Shown: positions 42,272 through 51,207, counted from the stretch's first letter. The stretch is 64,000 bases of DNA from Streptomyces noursei (GCF_001646665.1 NZ_LWBU01000249.1:62001-126000), one strand, 5' to 3'. The notes: generated by a model not told the origin, from the sequence alone. Made by a program: numbers and translations.

Positions 42272-43912
42272 TCACTCGACGCCGATCAGCAGCAGCGGCG
42301 CCTGGGGGCCGCCGGGGTAGGTGACCGTGTCGACGGCGAGGTGGGTCCCGCGCACATGGGCCTCCAGGCGGGCCGCCAGGTCCTCGGGGGCGTCCTCGGC
42401 GAGGACCAGCGTGACCAGTTCGCCGCCCGCCGAGAGCATCCGGTTCAGCACCGTCACCGCCGTGGCCCGCACGTCCTGGCCGATCACGGCGACGTCCCCG
42501 TCGATCAGGCCGAGGACGTCACCGGCCTGGCAGACGCCCGCCGAGGTGAACGACTGGCGCTCGGCGACGGCCAGTTCGCCGTAGCGGGTGGCGCCCGCCG
42601 CCGCGGTCATGGCGACGACGTCCTCGTCGAAGCGGCGTTCCGGTTCGTGCACGGCGAGGGCGGCGATGCCCTGGACGGCGGCGCGCGTGGGGACGAGGGC
42701 CACCCGGATGCCCTCCGCCCGGACCTGCTCGGCCGCGGCCGCCGCGGTGTGGCGCAGCGCGGCGTCGTTCGGCAGGAGGACGACCTCCCGCGCACCGGCG
42801 CGCCGGATGGCGTCGACCAGCTCCCCGCTGGCCGGCGGCTCGCCGGGGCGGGCCAGCACCGTCGTCGCGCCCGCCTCGGCGCACAGGCGGGCGAGCCCCT
42901 CGCCGGGCAGGACGGCCACCACCGCGCGCCCCGCGCGGTCCCCGGGCGCCTGTGTGCCGGACGCGCCGGCCCCGCCGGCCGCACCGTGCCCGCCGGCCGC
43001 GCCGGACGTGCCGAAGTGGGTGATCCGGATGCGGTGGGGGCGCCCGGCCTCGATGCCCGCCTCGACCGCCGCACCGGCGTCGTCCACGTGCACGTGGACG
43101 TTCCACAGTCCGTCGCCGCCCACCACGACCAGTGAGTCGCCGAGCGCGTCGAGCCGTTCGCGGAGCCGGGTCACGGCCGCGCGGTCGGCCTCCAGCAGGT
43201 AGATGACCTCGTAAGCGGGACCGGCCGCCGAACAGGGCTCCATGACGGGCGCGGCGCCGCGGGGCGCCCGCCGGTCCCGCACGGGTGCCTGTCCCGACAC
43301 GGCCTCCACCAGCGCGCCCAGCACCGCGACGAGCCCGCGCCCGCCCGCGTCGACCACACCGGCCCGCTCCAGGACGGCGAGCTGGGCGGGCGTGGCCTCC
43401 AGGGCGGTGCGGGCCCCCGCGTACGCGGCACGGGCGACGGCCGCGACGTCACGGGAGCCCTCCGCCGCGGCGGAGGCGGCCGCGGCGGCGACGGTCAGGA
43501 TCGTGCCCTCGACGGGGTGGGCCACCGCCTCCCGCGCGGAGACCGAGGCGCGTCCCAGGGCCCTGGCGAGGTGGTCTCCGTCACGCCCCTCGGCGAGCAC
43601 CTCGCTCATGCCGCGCAGGAGCTGGGACAGGATGGTGCCGGAGTTGCCCCGGGCGCCGATGAGGGCGCCGTGCGCCATGGCCCGTACGGTGTCGGCGAAG
43701 TCGGGGACGGTGATCGCGGCGAAGACGGCCTCCACCGCCTGGGAGGCGGACTCGACCGTCAGGTAGAGGTTGGTGCCGGTGTCCCCGTCCGCGACCGGGT
43801 AGACGTTGATCGAGTCGATCTCCTCGCGCTCCCGGCCGAGCGCCTCCAGGGCCAGTGAGCACCAGCTACGGACCACTGCGGAATCGAGCGCCTGCGGCAG
43901 GGTCTGCGGCAC
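42272..43912 (-). CDS. DAK2-domain protein (YloV/FakA-like kinase)
   Basis: This 546-residue protein has the DAK2 kinase domain (about 1-200) with VYPVADGDTGTNLYLTVESA, a middle region, and a C-terminal DegV/FakA-associated domain (RRFDEDVVAMTAAAGATRYG). FakA phosphorylates fatty acids held by FakB; YloV homologues neighbour rpmB in many Gram-positives, as here. GTG at 43912 has GAGGAGG upstream. An Ala/Gly-rich linker (about 345-365) may be flexible. Fatty-acid kinase activity is inferred. Confidence 0.88.
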   Translation of the reverse strand: MPQTLPQALDSAVVRSWCSLALEALGREREEIDSINVYPVADGDTGTNLYLTVESASQAVEAVFAAITVPDFADTVRAMAHGALIGARGNSGTILSQLLRGMSEVLAEGRDGDHLARALGRASVSAREAVAHPVEGTILTVAAAAASAAAEGSRDVAAVARAAYAGARTALEATPAQLAVLERAGVVDAGGRGLVAVLGALVEAVSGQAPVRDRRAPRGAAPVMEPCSAAGPAYEVIYLLEADRAAVTRLRERLDALGDSLVVVGGDGLWNVHVHVDDAGAAVEAGIEAGRPHRIRITHFGTSGAAGGHGAAGGAGASGTQAPGDRAGRAVVAVLPGEGLARLCAEAGATTVLARPGEPPASGELVDAIRRAGAREVVLLPNDAALRHTAAAAAEQVRAEGIRVALVPTRAAVQGIAALAVHEPERRFDEDVVAMTAAAGATRYGELAVAERQSFTSAGVCQAGDVLGLIDGDVAVIGQDVRATAVTVLNRMLSAGGELVTLVLAEDAPEDLAARLEAHVRGTHLAVDTVTYPGGPQAPLLLIGVE

Positions 43913-44013
43913 CTGGTGTCCTCCTCGAGCAGCGCTGGCTGCACGGCAGCGTAGACCCCGGGCCGGTCGGGGGCCCCGGGCGGGGGCCGGGCGAACCGTG
44001 GTAGTTTCGTTGC

Positions 44014-44062
44014 ACCGGAGCAGTCGTTGTATGCTGCTCCGGTTGCCCGATGAAAGTCGGGC
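44014..44062 (+). promoter_or_regulatory. Two tandem hairpins in rpmB leader/promoter region
   Basis: ACCGGAGCAG (44014-44023) and CTGCTCCGGT (44034-44043) form a perfect 10-bp stem with a ten-base loop. GCCCGA (44045-44050) and TCGGGC (44057-44062) follow with a six-base loop. They end about 90 bases before the rpmB start. Confidence 0.6.
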
Positions 44063-44153
44063 CATTCCCCCGGCAACGCCACTTCAGTCACCAGATCTGA
44101 TTCCGGCTCGCCGGATTTCACTGTAAGTGCACCTGAAGTCTTTGGAGTGACCC

Positions 44154-44339
44154 GTGGCTGCCAACTGCGACGTCTGCGGCAAGGGGCCGGGCTTCGGCAA
44201 CAACATCTCGCACTCGCACCGCCGTACGTCTCGTCGCTGGAACCCGAACATCCAGCGCGTGCGTGCCGTGGTCAGTGGGACGCCGAAGCGGCTCAACGCC
44301 TGCACCTCGTGCATCAAGGCCGGCAAGGTCTCGCGCTAA
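44154..44339 (+). CDS. rpmB: 50S ribosomal protein L28 (zinc-binding form)
   Basis: This 61-residue L28 has ANCDVCGKGPGFGNNISHSH, TSRRWNPNIQRVRAVVSGTP and CTSCIKAGKVSR. The two CxxC pairs make it the C+ zinc form. GTG at 44154 follows GGAG seven bases upstream. It is monocistronic, with hairpins in the leader and a terminator behind it. Confidence 0.97.
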   Translation: MAANCDVCGKGPGFGNNISHSHRRTSRRWNPNIQRVRAVVSGTPKRLNACTSCIKAGKVSR

Positions 44340-44383
44340 CGCCGACGACGTTTCGTCGTAGCGCAGCCTCTGCGGTTGCCTTG

Positions 44384-44414
44384 AAAGCCGGTCCACCTCG
44401 GTGGGCCGGCTTTT
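44384..44414 (+). terminator. rpmB terminator
   Basis: AAAGCCGGTCCACC (44384-44397) pairs with GGTGGGCCGGCTTT (44400-44413) with one G-U, then a short T-run. It begins 45 bases after the rpmB stop. Confidence 0.9.
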
Positions 44415-44523
44415 CGCCGTCCCCGCGCGAGCCGTCCCCGCTCCCGTCGTGCCCGCACTCGCCGTCCCGGCGGGCGGGCGCCGACGCCCTCGCGGGCGCG
44501 GGCGCCCTTCCGGTCGCCGTTCC

Positions 44524-45318
44524 CTAGCGGAAGCGCCAGCCGTGGTCCACCGGGCCGATCCCGCCGCCCAGGGCGAACCCGGCCGCGATGGCTCCGGTGA
44601 CGTACTCCTTGGCCTCCCGTACCGCCTCCGGGACCGTGCGGCCCTTGCCGAGGCCCGCGGCGACGGCGGAGGCGAGCGTGCAGCCCGTCCCGTGGGTGTG
44701 CCGGTTGTCGTGGCGGGGGGCCCGCAGCCAGTGCTCCTCGGAGCCGTCGGTGAGCAGGTCCACCGCGTCCCCCGCCAGGTGCCCGCCCTTGACGAGCGCC
44801 CAGCGCGGCCCGTACTCCAGCACCGCGGCGGCGGCCCGCCGCAGGTCCGCCTCGTCCTCCACGCTCACGCCGGTGAGCTGGGCCACCTCGTCCAGGTTCG
44901 GTGTCGCCACGGTGGCCACAGGCAGCAGCCGCTTCCGTACCGAGTCGAGCGCGGCGTCGGCCAGGAGCGGGTCGCCGTGCTTGGACACCCCCACGGGGTC
45001 GACGACCACCGGCGCGTCCGTCCCGGCCAGGAGCTCCGCGACCGCCTCCACCAGCGGCGCCGAGGACAGCATGCCGGTCTTCACGGCCTGTACGCCGATG
45101 TCGTCGACGACGCTGCGGTACTGGGCCCGCACCGCCTCCACGGGCAGTTCCCAGGCGCCCTGGACGCCCAGCGAGTTCTGCGCGGTGACGGCGGTGATCA
45201 CGCTCATGCCGTGGACGCCGAGCGCCAGCATGGTCTTCAGGTCCGCCTGGACGCCGGCGCCGCCGCCGGAGTCGGACCCGGCGACGGTCAGGACGTTCGG
45301 CGGCCCGCCCCGGCTCAC
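44524..45318 (-). CDS. thiD: Hydroxymethylpyrimidine/phosphomethylpyrimidine kinase ThiD
   Basis: This 264-residue ribokinase-fold enzyme phosphorylates HMP then HMP-P for thiamine. It has NVLTVAGSDSGGGAGVQADL, HGMSVITAVTAQNSLGVQGA, VVDPVGVSKHGDPLLADAAL and the anion hole THGTGCTLASAVAAGLGKGR. Its GTG start overlaps the thiL stop (GTGA), so the two are coupled. No TPP riboswitch was seen upstream of the pair. Confidence 0.95.
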   Translation of the reverse strand: MSRGGPPNVLTVAGSDSGGGAGVQADLKTMLALGVHGMSVITAVTAQNSLGVQGAWELPVEAVRAQYRSVVDDIGVQAVKTGMLSSAPLVEAVAELLAGTDAPVVVDPVGVSKHGDPLLADAALDSVRKRLLPVATVATPNLDEVAQLTGVSVEDEADLRRAAAAVLEYGPRWALVKGGHLAGDAVDLLTDGSEEHWLRAPRHDNRHTHGTGCTLASAVAAGLGKGRTVPEAVREAKEYVTGAIAAGFALGGGIGPVDHGWRFR

Positions 45319-46277
45319 TCGCCCTCCCCGAAGTGGTCCCAGCCGCCCTGGGTGTGCCAGGGCGCCCCGTCGACGGTCACCTGGGGCAGGGCGGAGGGGT
45401 TGAGCACCTCGCCGATGACCTTCCAGCGGGCGGGGAGCTTCACGTCAGGCGGGAAGGTCGCGACGATGGCGTGGTCCTCGCCCCCGGTGAGGACCCACTG
45501 CATGGGGTCGACGCCGACGGCCTGCCCGATGTCGTTCATCTGGGTCGGGATGTCGATGAGTCCGGAGCGCAGGTCGATGCGGACCTTGCTGGCCTCGGCG
45601 ATGTGCCCGAGGTCGGCGATCAGCCCGTCGCTGACGTCGCACATGGCGGTCGCGCCGAGCCCGGCGGCGGCCGGGCCCGCGTGGTAGGGCGGTTCGGGCC
45701 GCCGGTGGGCCTCGACGAAGGCGCGCGGCGAGCGGAACCCGCGCGACAGGACCGCGTACCCGGCGGCCGACCAGCCGAGCCAGCCGGTGTAGGCGACGAC
45801 GTCGCCGGGCTGCGCCCCGCCCCGGGTGACCGGTTCGTGGTTGCGCAGGTCGCCGAGCGCGGTGATGGACACGGTGATCGTGTCGCCGCGCACGACGTCG
45901 CCGCCGACCACGGCCGCGCCCGCGACCTGGCACTCGTCGCGCAGGCCGTCCATCAGCTCCGTGGGCCAGGTGACCGGGAGTTCGGCGGGGACGACCAGGC
46001 CGAGCAGCAGCGCGGTGGGGACGGCGCCCATGGCGGCGATGTCCGCGAGGTTCTGCGCGGCGGCCTTGCGGCCGACGTCGTACGCGGTGGACCAGTCGCG
46101 CCGGAAGTGCCGGCCCTCCAGCAGGATGTCCGTGCTGGCCACCACGCGCCGGTCGGGTGCGGCCACGACCGCGGCGTCGTCGCCGGGTCCGATCCGTACC
46201 GCCGGGGTGGAGGTGAGCCGGGAGGTGAGCTCCCTGATCAGCCCGAACTCCCCCAACTCGCCGACAGTGCCCTTCAT
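45315..46277 (-). CDS. thiL: Thiamine-monophosphate kinase ThiL
   Basis: This 320-residue enzyme makes thiamine diphosphate. It starts MKGTVGELGEFGLIRELTSR and has VRIGPGDDAAVVAAPDRRVV, STDILLEGRHFRRDWSTAYD, AAQNLADIAAMGAVPTALLL and MCDVSDGLIADLGHIAEAS. ATG at 46277 fits the family; the longer frame to 46451 adds no conserved sequence. It heads the thiL-thiD unit. Confidence 0.95.
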   Translation of the reverse strand: MKGTVGELGEFGLIRELTSRLTSTPAVRIGPGDDAAVVAAPDRRVVASTDILLEGRHFRRDWSTAYDVGRKAAAQNLADIAAMGAVPTALLLGLVVPAELPVTWPTELMDGLRDECQVAGAAVVGGDVVRGDTITVSITALGDLRNHEPVTRGGAQPGDVVAYTGWLGWSAAGYAVLSRGFRSPRAFVEAHRRPEPPYHAGPAAAGLGATAMCDVSDGLIADLGHIAEASKVRIDLRSGLIDIPTQMNDIGQAVGVDPMQWVLTGGEDHAIVATFPPDVKLPARWKVIGEVLNPSALPQVTVDGAPWHTQGGWDHFGEGE

Positions 46278-46325
46278 CGCTGTGCCCCTTCTGCCCCAGT
46301 GCGGTTGCGGTCGCGACCCGTCACT

Positions 46326-46354
46326 GCTGTAGGTACCGTCAAGTAGACCGTCAA
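46326..46354 (-). promoter_or_regulatory. Candidate thiL promoter
   Basis: On the minus strand TTGACG (complement 46349-46354) and TACAGC (complement 46326-46331) are 17 bases apart, about 50 bases before the thiL ATG. Confidence 0.45.
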
Positions 46355-46480
46355 CTCGGTGCTTCGTGCGGCGGCCTCGCGCGCCACCGGCCGCGCGGGT
46401 CTCCCCGCCGCCCGCGACGACGCGGTACCGTGGCGTCCCTTTCTTCCCCACAAGATCCTCGTGGCCGCCCTGGAGGTTCC

Positions 46481-46714
46481 GTGGTACAGGCGTACATCCT
46501 TATTCAGACCGAGGTGGGCAAGGCGTCGACCGTCGCCGAGACCATCGCCAAGATCCCGGGGGTGATCCAGGCCGAGGACGTGACGGGTCCGTACGACGTG
46601 ATCGTGCGCGCCCAGGCCGACACGGTCGACGAGCTCGGCCGCATGGTGGTCGCCAAGGTCCAGCAAGTGGACGGCATCACACGGACCCTGACCTGCCCGG
46701 TCGTACACCTGTAG
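46481..46714 (+). CDS. Lrp/AsnC-type RAM-domain protein without DNA-binding domain
   Basis: This 77-residue protein is a single RAM (regulation of amino acid metabolism) domain: VVQAYILIQTEVGKASTVAE, KIPGVIQAEDVTGPYDVIVR, QVDGITRTLTCPVVHL. It lacks the N-terminal helix-turn-helix of Lrp proteins, so it probably binds small molecules or modulates Lrp partners by co-assembly. GTG at 46481 has GGAGG five bases upstream. The DUF3515 gene follows by 20 bases. Confidence 0.9.
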   Translation: MVQAYILIQTEVGKASTVAETIAKIPGVIQAEDVTGPYDVIVRAQADTVDELGRMVVAKVQQVDGITRTLTCPVVHL

Positions 46715-46734
46715 CCCCCGTCTACCCTGGGCCG

Positions 46735-47226
46735 GTGACGTCTTCGCACCGGCTTCGCCGCCTGCCCGCCCTGCCCGTCGCCGTCGTGGCCGTCGCCGTC
46801 CTGTCGGCGGCGGCCGGCTGTTCCCCGACGGACGCGCAGGCGTCCGTCGCGGTTCCCACTCCGCCGTCGGAGGAGGCCGCCTACTGCGGCGCGCTGCACG
46901 AGGAGCTCCCGGCAACCGTCGCGGGACTCGGCCGGAGTGATCCGGAGCCGCGTTCCGATCTGACCGCCGGGTGGGGGGACGGGGCGATCGTACTGCGCTG
47001 CGGCGTCCCCCGGCCCCCCGCGATGACCGACGAGAAGGCGCTGGGCGCCGAGGTGGGCGGCGTGGGCTGGCTGACCGAGCCGCGCGAGGGCGACGGACCC
47101 CGGTTCACCACCACGTACCGCAAGACCTACGTGGAGGTGTCGATGGACGAGCGGTTCGCGCACGACGCCACTCCGCTGATGGACCTCGCCGCCGCCGTGA
47201 AGAAGGCGGTCCCCCCGAGCGTGTAG
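46735..47226 (+). CDS. DUF3515 family lipoprotein
   Basis: This 163-residue protein has a signal peptide (about 1-27) with a lipobox-like LSAAAGC, so it is probably lipid-modified and outside the membrane. The body matches DUF3515: YCGALHEELPATVAGLGR, AIVLRCGVPRPPAMTDEKAL, TYRKTYVEVSMDERFAHDAT. Its function is unknown. It is common next to ddl/thiL in actinobacteria. GTG start at 46735; it converges on ddl. Confidence 0.88.
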   Translation: MTSSHRLRRLPALPVAVVAVAVLSAAAGCSPTDAQASVAVPTPPSEEAAYCGALHEELPATVAGLGRSDPEPRSDLTAGWGDGAIVLRCGVPRPPAMTDEKALGAEVGGVGWLTEPREGDGPRFTTTYRKTYVEVSMDERFAHDATPLMDLAAAVKKAVPPSV

Positions 47227-47231
47227 GCCCC

Positions 47232-47273
47232 GGACCGCCCCCGCACCGCCTTCGGGTGGTGCGGGGGCGGTCC
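47232..47273. terminator. Bidirectional terminator between DUF3515 gene and ddl
   Basis: A 16-bp perfect stem (47232-47247 with 47258-47273) around a ten-base loop lies between convergent stops. Confidence 0.88.
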
Positions 47274-47287
47274 TGTGTCCGTCCGCG

Positions 47288-48436
47288 TCAGCGCAGGCCG
47301 GTCGGGCGGCGCAGCGCGGCCTGGATGAGCCGGTCGACGAGCTCCGGGTAGCCGATGCCGCTCTCCTGCCACATGCGCGGGTACATGGAGATCGGCGTGA
47401 AGCCGGGCATCGTGTTGATCTCGTTGATGACGAACTCGCCGTCGTCGGTGAGGAAGAAGTCGGCGCGGACGAGGCCCTCGCAGGACGCGGCCTCGAACGC
47501 GGCGATGGCGAGCCGCTGGATCTCGGCCGTCTGCTCCGGGGTGATCGGGGCGGGCACGACACCGGAGGCCGAGTCGATGTACTTGGCCTCGAAGTCGTAG
47601 AAGTCGTGGTCGGTGACGGGCGGGATCCACGCCGGTACGGACGCGCGCGGACCGTCCTCGAACTCCAGCACCCCGCACTCGATCTCGCGGCCGCTGAGCA
47701 GCGACTCGACGATGACCTTGGGGTCGTGGCGCCGGGCCTCCTCGATGGCGGCGTCGAGGCCGGAGAGGTCGTCGACCTTGGTGATGCCCATCGAGGACCC
47801 GCCGCGGGCGGGCTTCACGAAGAGCGGCCAGCCGTGCTCGGCGGCGAAGCCGACGACCCTGGCGCGGGCGGCGGAAGGATCCTGCTCCCACTCGCGGGGG
47901 CGGATGACCTCGTACGGTCCGACCGGCAGGCCGAAGGAGACGAAGACGCGCTTCATGTACTCCTTGTCCTGCCCGACCGCCGAGGAGAGCACCCCGGCGC
48001 CCACGTAGGGCACACCCGCGAGCTCCAGGAGGCCCTGGAGGGTGCCGTCCTCGCCGTAGGGGCCGTGCAGCATCGGGAAGACCACGTCGACGTCGCCGAG
48101 GACCTTGGGGACGGCGCCGGGCTCGCTGTAGACGACCTCGCGGTTGCCGGGGTCGACGGACAGCACGACGCTGCCCTCCTCGGACTCGGTGAGGTCGGCG
48201 ACGGTCGGCAGCGTGCGGTCGGCGATGGCCATCCGCTCCGGCTCGTCGGCGGTCAGCGCCCAGCGGCCGTCGGTGGTGATGCCGATGGGCAGCACGTCGT
48301 ACTTGTCCCGGTCGATGGCGCGCAGGACGGCGCCGGCCGTGACGACGGAGATGGCGTGCTCGGAGCTGCGGCCGCCGAAGACGACGGCCACGCGCGGCTT
48401 GCGCCCGGTGCTGGTGGGGAGGTTCTCGCTGCTCAT
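47288..48436 (-). CDS. ddl: D-alanine--D-alanine ligase
   Basis: This 382-residue ATP-grasp enzyme makes the D-Ala-D-Ala end of peptidoglycan. Motifs are VAVVFGGRSSEHAISVVTAG, FPMLHGPYGEDGTLQGLLEL, YVGAGVLSSAVGQDKEYMKR, WPLFVKPARGGSSMGITKVD and FLTDDGEFVINEINTMPGFT. ATG at 48436 has only a weak ribosome-binding site. It does not show vancomycin-type ligase context. Confidence 0.95.
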   Translation of the reverse strand: MSSENLPTSTGRKPRVAVVFGGRSSEHAISVVTAGAVLRAIDRDKYDVLPIGITTDGRWALTADEPERMAIADRTLPTVADLTESEEGSVVLSVDPGNREVVYSEPGAVPKVLGDVDVVFPMLHGPYGEDGTLQGLLELAGVPYVGAGVLSSAVGQDKEYMKRVFVSFGLPVGPYEVIRPREWEQDPSAARARVVGFAAEHGWPLFVKPARGGSSMGITKVDDLSGLDAAIEEARRHDPKVIVESLLSGREIECGVLEFEDGPRASVPAWIPPVTDHDFYDFEAKYIDSASGVVPAPITPEQTAEIQRLAIAAFEAASCEGLVRADFFLTDDGEFVINEINTMPGFTPISMYPRMWQESGIGYPELVDRLIQAALRRPTGLR

Positions 48437-48500
48437 ATCGCGATGAGCGTACCTGCTCCCCCCGGTGGCGTCAGCGACCGCGTGGCCGCCCGTCCGGGCG

Positions 48501-49538
48501 TCAGCGCCGCTCGGGCTTCGCGGCGCGCGACATCAGCTCCTTGAGGGCCACCATCGGCGGCTTGCCCTCGTGGACGATGTCGACGACGGTCTCGGTGATG
48601 GGCATGTCGACGCCGTGCCGGCGGGCCAGGTCGAGGACCGACTCGCAGGACTTGACGCCCTCGGCGGTCTGCTTGGTGACCGCGATGGTCTCCTGGAGGG
48701 TCATGCCCCTGCCGAGGTTGGTGCCGAAGGTGTGGTTGCGGCTGAGCGGCGAGGAGCAGGTGGCGACCAGGTCGCCGAGGCCGGCCAGTCCGGAGAACGT
48801 CAGCGGGTCGGCGCCCATCGCCAGGCCGAGGCGGGTGGTTTCGGCGAGTCCGCGCGTGATGAGCGACCCCTTGGCGTTGTCGCCGAGGCCCATGCCGTCC
48901 GCGATGCCGACGGCCAGCCCGATCACGTTCTTCACGGCGCCGCCCAGTTCGCAGCCGACGACGTCGGTGTTGGTGTACGGGCGGAAGTACGGGGTGTGGC
49001 AGGCGGCCTGGAGCCGCTGGGCGACCGCCTCGTCCCGGCAGGCCACGACGGCCGCCGCGGGCATGCGGGCGACGATCTCCTTGGCGAGGTTGGGGCCGGT
49101 GACCACGGCGACGCGGCTCTCGGGCACGCCGGCGACCTCCTGGACGACCTCGCTCATCCGCTTGGCGCTGCCCAGTTCGATCCCCTTCATCAGGGAGACC
49201 AGGACCGTGTCCGCGGCGAGGTCGGGCACCCACGCGGCGAGGTTGCCGCGGAGCGTCTGGGAGGGAATGGCGAGGACGGTGAAGTCGGCGTCGCGCGCGG
49301 CCTCGGCGGGGTCGGTGGTGGCGCGCACGGACTCGGGAAGCCGGGTGCCGGGGAAGTAGTCGGGGTTGGTGCGCGTGGTGTTGATGGCGTCGGCGACCTC
49401 CTGGCGGCGGCCCCAGAGGGTCACCTGGCAGCCCGCGTCGGCGAGCACCATGCCGAAGGCGGTCCCCCAGGACCCGGTGCCGAAGACGGCTGCCTTGACG
49501 GGGCGGGCCGCCGGGCCCGACGTGTCGGGGCGTGTCAC
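48501..49538 (-). CDS. gpsA: Glycerol-3-phosphate dehydrogenase [NAD(P)+] GpsA
   Basis: This 345-residue enzyme makes sn-glycerol-3-phosphate for phospholipids. It has the nucleotide-binding VKAAVFGTGSWGTAFGMVLA, VSLMKGIELGSAKRMSEVVQ, VVTGPNLAKEIVARMPAAAV, and the catalytic region CELGGAVKNVIGLAVGIADG. The GTG at 49538 overlaps the acyltransferase stop (GTGA), which fixes the start and shows coupling to the next lipid step. Confidence 0.95.
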   Translation of the reverse strand: MTRPDTSGPAARPVKAAVFGTGSWGTAFGMVLADAGCQVTLWGRRQEVADAINTTRTNPDYFPGTRLPESVRATTDPAEAARDADFTVLAIPSQTLRGNLAAWVPDLAADTVLVSLMKGIELGSAKRMSEVVQEVAGVPESRVAVVTGPNLAKEIVARMPAAAVVACRDEAVAQRLQAACHTPYFRPYTNTDVVGCELGGAVKNVIGLAVGIADGMGLGDNAKGSLITRGLAETTRLGLAMGADPLTFSGLAGLGDLVATCSSPLSRNHTFGTNLGRGMTLQETIAVTKQTAEGVKSCESVLDLARRHGVDMPITETVVDIVHEGKPPMVALKELMSRAAKPERR

Positions 49539-50287
49539 TTCGCTTCCTCCCCTGCGGCCTTGCGCCGCTGTTCCAGGCGGGCCCTGCGGTGGTCGTACGG
49601 CGTGGCGGGGGCCTTCTCGCCCCGGACCTCCTCCAGGAGGGAGGTGATGGCGGCCATGATGACCTCGGTCGCCTCCCGCAGTACCTCGGGCGTGGGTTCC
49701 TTGTCGTAGAACCGGCTGAGGTCGACGGGCGGGCCGGCCTGCACGACGAGGGTCTTGCGCGGCAGGAGGCGGAGCTTGTTCTCCTTGGCGTACGGCGGCA
49801 TCGCCAGGTTGGCGCCCCACTGGGCGACCGGGATGACCGGCACCTTGGTGAGCAGCGCGACGCGCGCGGCGCCGGTCTTGCCCGCCATGGGCCACATGTC
49901 CGGGTCGCGGGTGAGGGTGCCCTCGGGGTAGAAGGCGACGCATTCGCCCCGCTCGATGGCGGCGACGGCGGCGCGGAAGGCGTCCAGCGCGTTGGTCGTC
50001 TCCCGGTAGACGGGGATCTGGCCGGTGTTGGTCAGCATCATGCCGACGAACGAGCTCTTGAACAGCGCCGCTTTCGCCAGGAAGCGCGGGACCCGCCCGG
50101 TGTTGTACTGGTAGTGCGCGTACGACAGTGGGTCGAGATAGGAGTTGTGGTTGACCGCGGTGATGAATCCGCCGTCGGCCGGAATGTGCTCCATTCCCCG
50201 CCAGTCCCGCTTGAACAGAACCACCAGTGGTGGTTTTGCGATGACCGCCGCAAGGCGGTACCAGAAGCCGATTCTGCGGCGGGACAC
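49535..50287 (-). CDS. 1-acyl-glycerol-3-phosphate acyltransferase (PlsC family)
   Basis: This 250-residue acyltransferase has block I AVNHNSYLDPLSYAHYQ (NHxSxxD; histidine/aspartate), and block III VAFYPEGTLTRDPDMWPM (EGTxxR). The C-tail is basic (DHRRARLEQRRKAAGEEAK). It probably acylates lysophosphatidate at the membrane. GTG at 50287 has AGGAAGG upstream. It is coupled to gpsA and divergent from cofC. Confidence 0.9.
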   Translation of the reverse strand: MSRRRIGFWYRLAAVIAKPPLVVLFKRDWRGMEHIPADGGFITAVNHNSYLDPLSYAHYQYNTGRVPRFLAKAALFKSSFVGMMLTNTGQIPVYRETTNALDAFRAAVAAIERGECVAFYPEGTLTRDPDMWPMAGKTGAARVALLTKVPVIPVAQWGANLAMPPYAKENKLRLLPRKTLVVQAGPPVDLSRFYDKEPTPEVLREATEVIMAAITSLLEEVRGEKAPATPYDHRRARLEQRRKAAGEEAK

Positions 50288-50528
50288 TCGGACACCTTCC
50301 TCTGGGACTGGGCTCACCGGGGGGTCAAGTGTCGCCCCAGGCCCCTGGTCTGTCGAGAACACCGTACGCCCCGCCCCGGACACCTTCGCTCCGGGTCGCG
50401 CCGGTGCCGCGCCACAATGGGGCCGGGCGGGCGCGGTGCGCCGTCCCGCCGCGGCCGTGTCGCCGCGGGGCCCCGGGGCCGCCCCGGCGACCTCTCGGCG
50501 GGGCCGACGTACGGAAGGAGAGCACGCC

Positions 50529-51197
50529 ACGAACGCCGACCCGACCGGCTCCTGGTCCCTGGTCGTCCCCCTCAAGCCCCTCGCCCTGGCCAAGAGCAGG
50601 CTCGCGGGGGCCGCCGGTCCCCTGGTGCGGCCGCGGCTGGCGCTGGCGTTCGCGCAGGACACGGTGGCGGCGGCGCTGGCCTGCCCGGCGGTGCGGGATG
50701 TGTCGGTCGTCACGGACGATCCGGTGGCGGCGCTCACGCTCGGCGCGCTGGGAGCCCGGATCGTGCCGGACGGCCCGGCCCGGGGCCTGAACGCCGCGCT
50801 GGCGTACGGTGCGCGGGCGGTGCGCGCCCGGCGTCCCGGAGCGCCCGTCGCGACCTTGAACGCCGATCTCCCGGCGCTGCGGCCGGCGGAACTGTCGCGG
50901 GTGCTGGCGGTGGCCGCCGAATTCCCCCGGGCTTTTCTCCCGGATGCCGCCGAAATCGGTACGACATTGCTGTCGGCGGCGCCCGGAGTGGAATTGCGTC
51001 CCGCTTTCGGCGGTGCGTCGAGGCGCCGGCATTTGTTGTCGGGCGCGGTGGAAATACGGCTGGAGGGGGTCCGTTCGGTGCGGCAGGACGTGGACACCGG
51101 TGAGGACCTGCGGGCCGCCGTGGAACTGGGGGTGGGGCCGCGGACGGCCGAGCGGTGGGCGGTGGACGTCCGGGCGGCGGGCGGGGCGGGCGGATAA
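50529..51197 (+). CDS. cofC: 2-phospho-L-lactate/PEP guanylyltransferase CofC (coenzyme F420), apparent ACG start
   Basis: This roughly 222-residue protein has WSLVVPLKPLALAKSRL, SVVTDDPVAALTLGALGARI, PDGPARGLNAALAYGARAV, ATLNADLPALRPAELSRVLA and FGGASRRRHLLSGAVEIRLE, and matches CofC. It makes the GMP-activated C3 unit of F420. No ATG, GTG or TTG lies near the expected start; an ACG at 50529 sits eight bases after GAAGGAG and gives the expected N-terminus. In-frame GTGs at 50436 and 50457 would add Arg/Pro-rich residues. Confidence 0.85.
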   Translation, partial: TNADPTGSWSLVVPLKPLALAKSRLAGAAGPLVRPRLALAFAQDTVAAALACPAVRDVSVVTDDPVAALTLGALGARIVPDGPARGLNAALAYGARAVRARRPGAPVATLNADLPALRPAELSRVLAVAAEFPRAFLPDAAEIGTTLLSAAPGVELRPAFGGASRRRHLLSGAVEIRLEGVRSVRQDVDTGEDLRAAVELGVGPRTAERWAVDVRAAGGAGG

Positions 51198-51207
51198 GCT
51201 GCGTTTC

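Noticed and set aside
45315..46480. TPP riboswitch ahead of thiL-thiD
   Set aside because: No THI-box core was seen before thiL or inside the 203-base upstream region.
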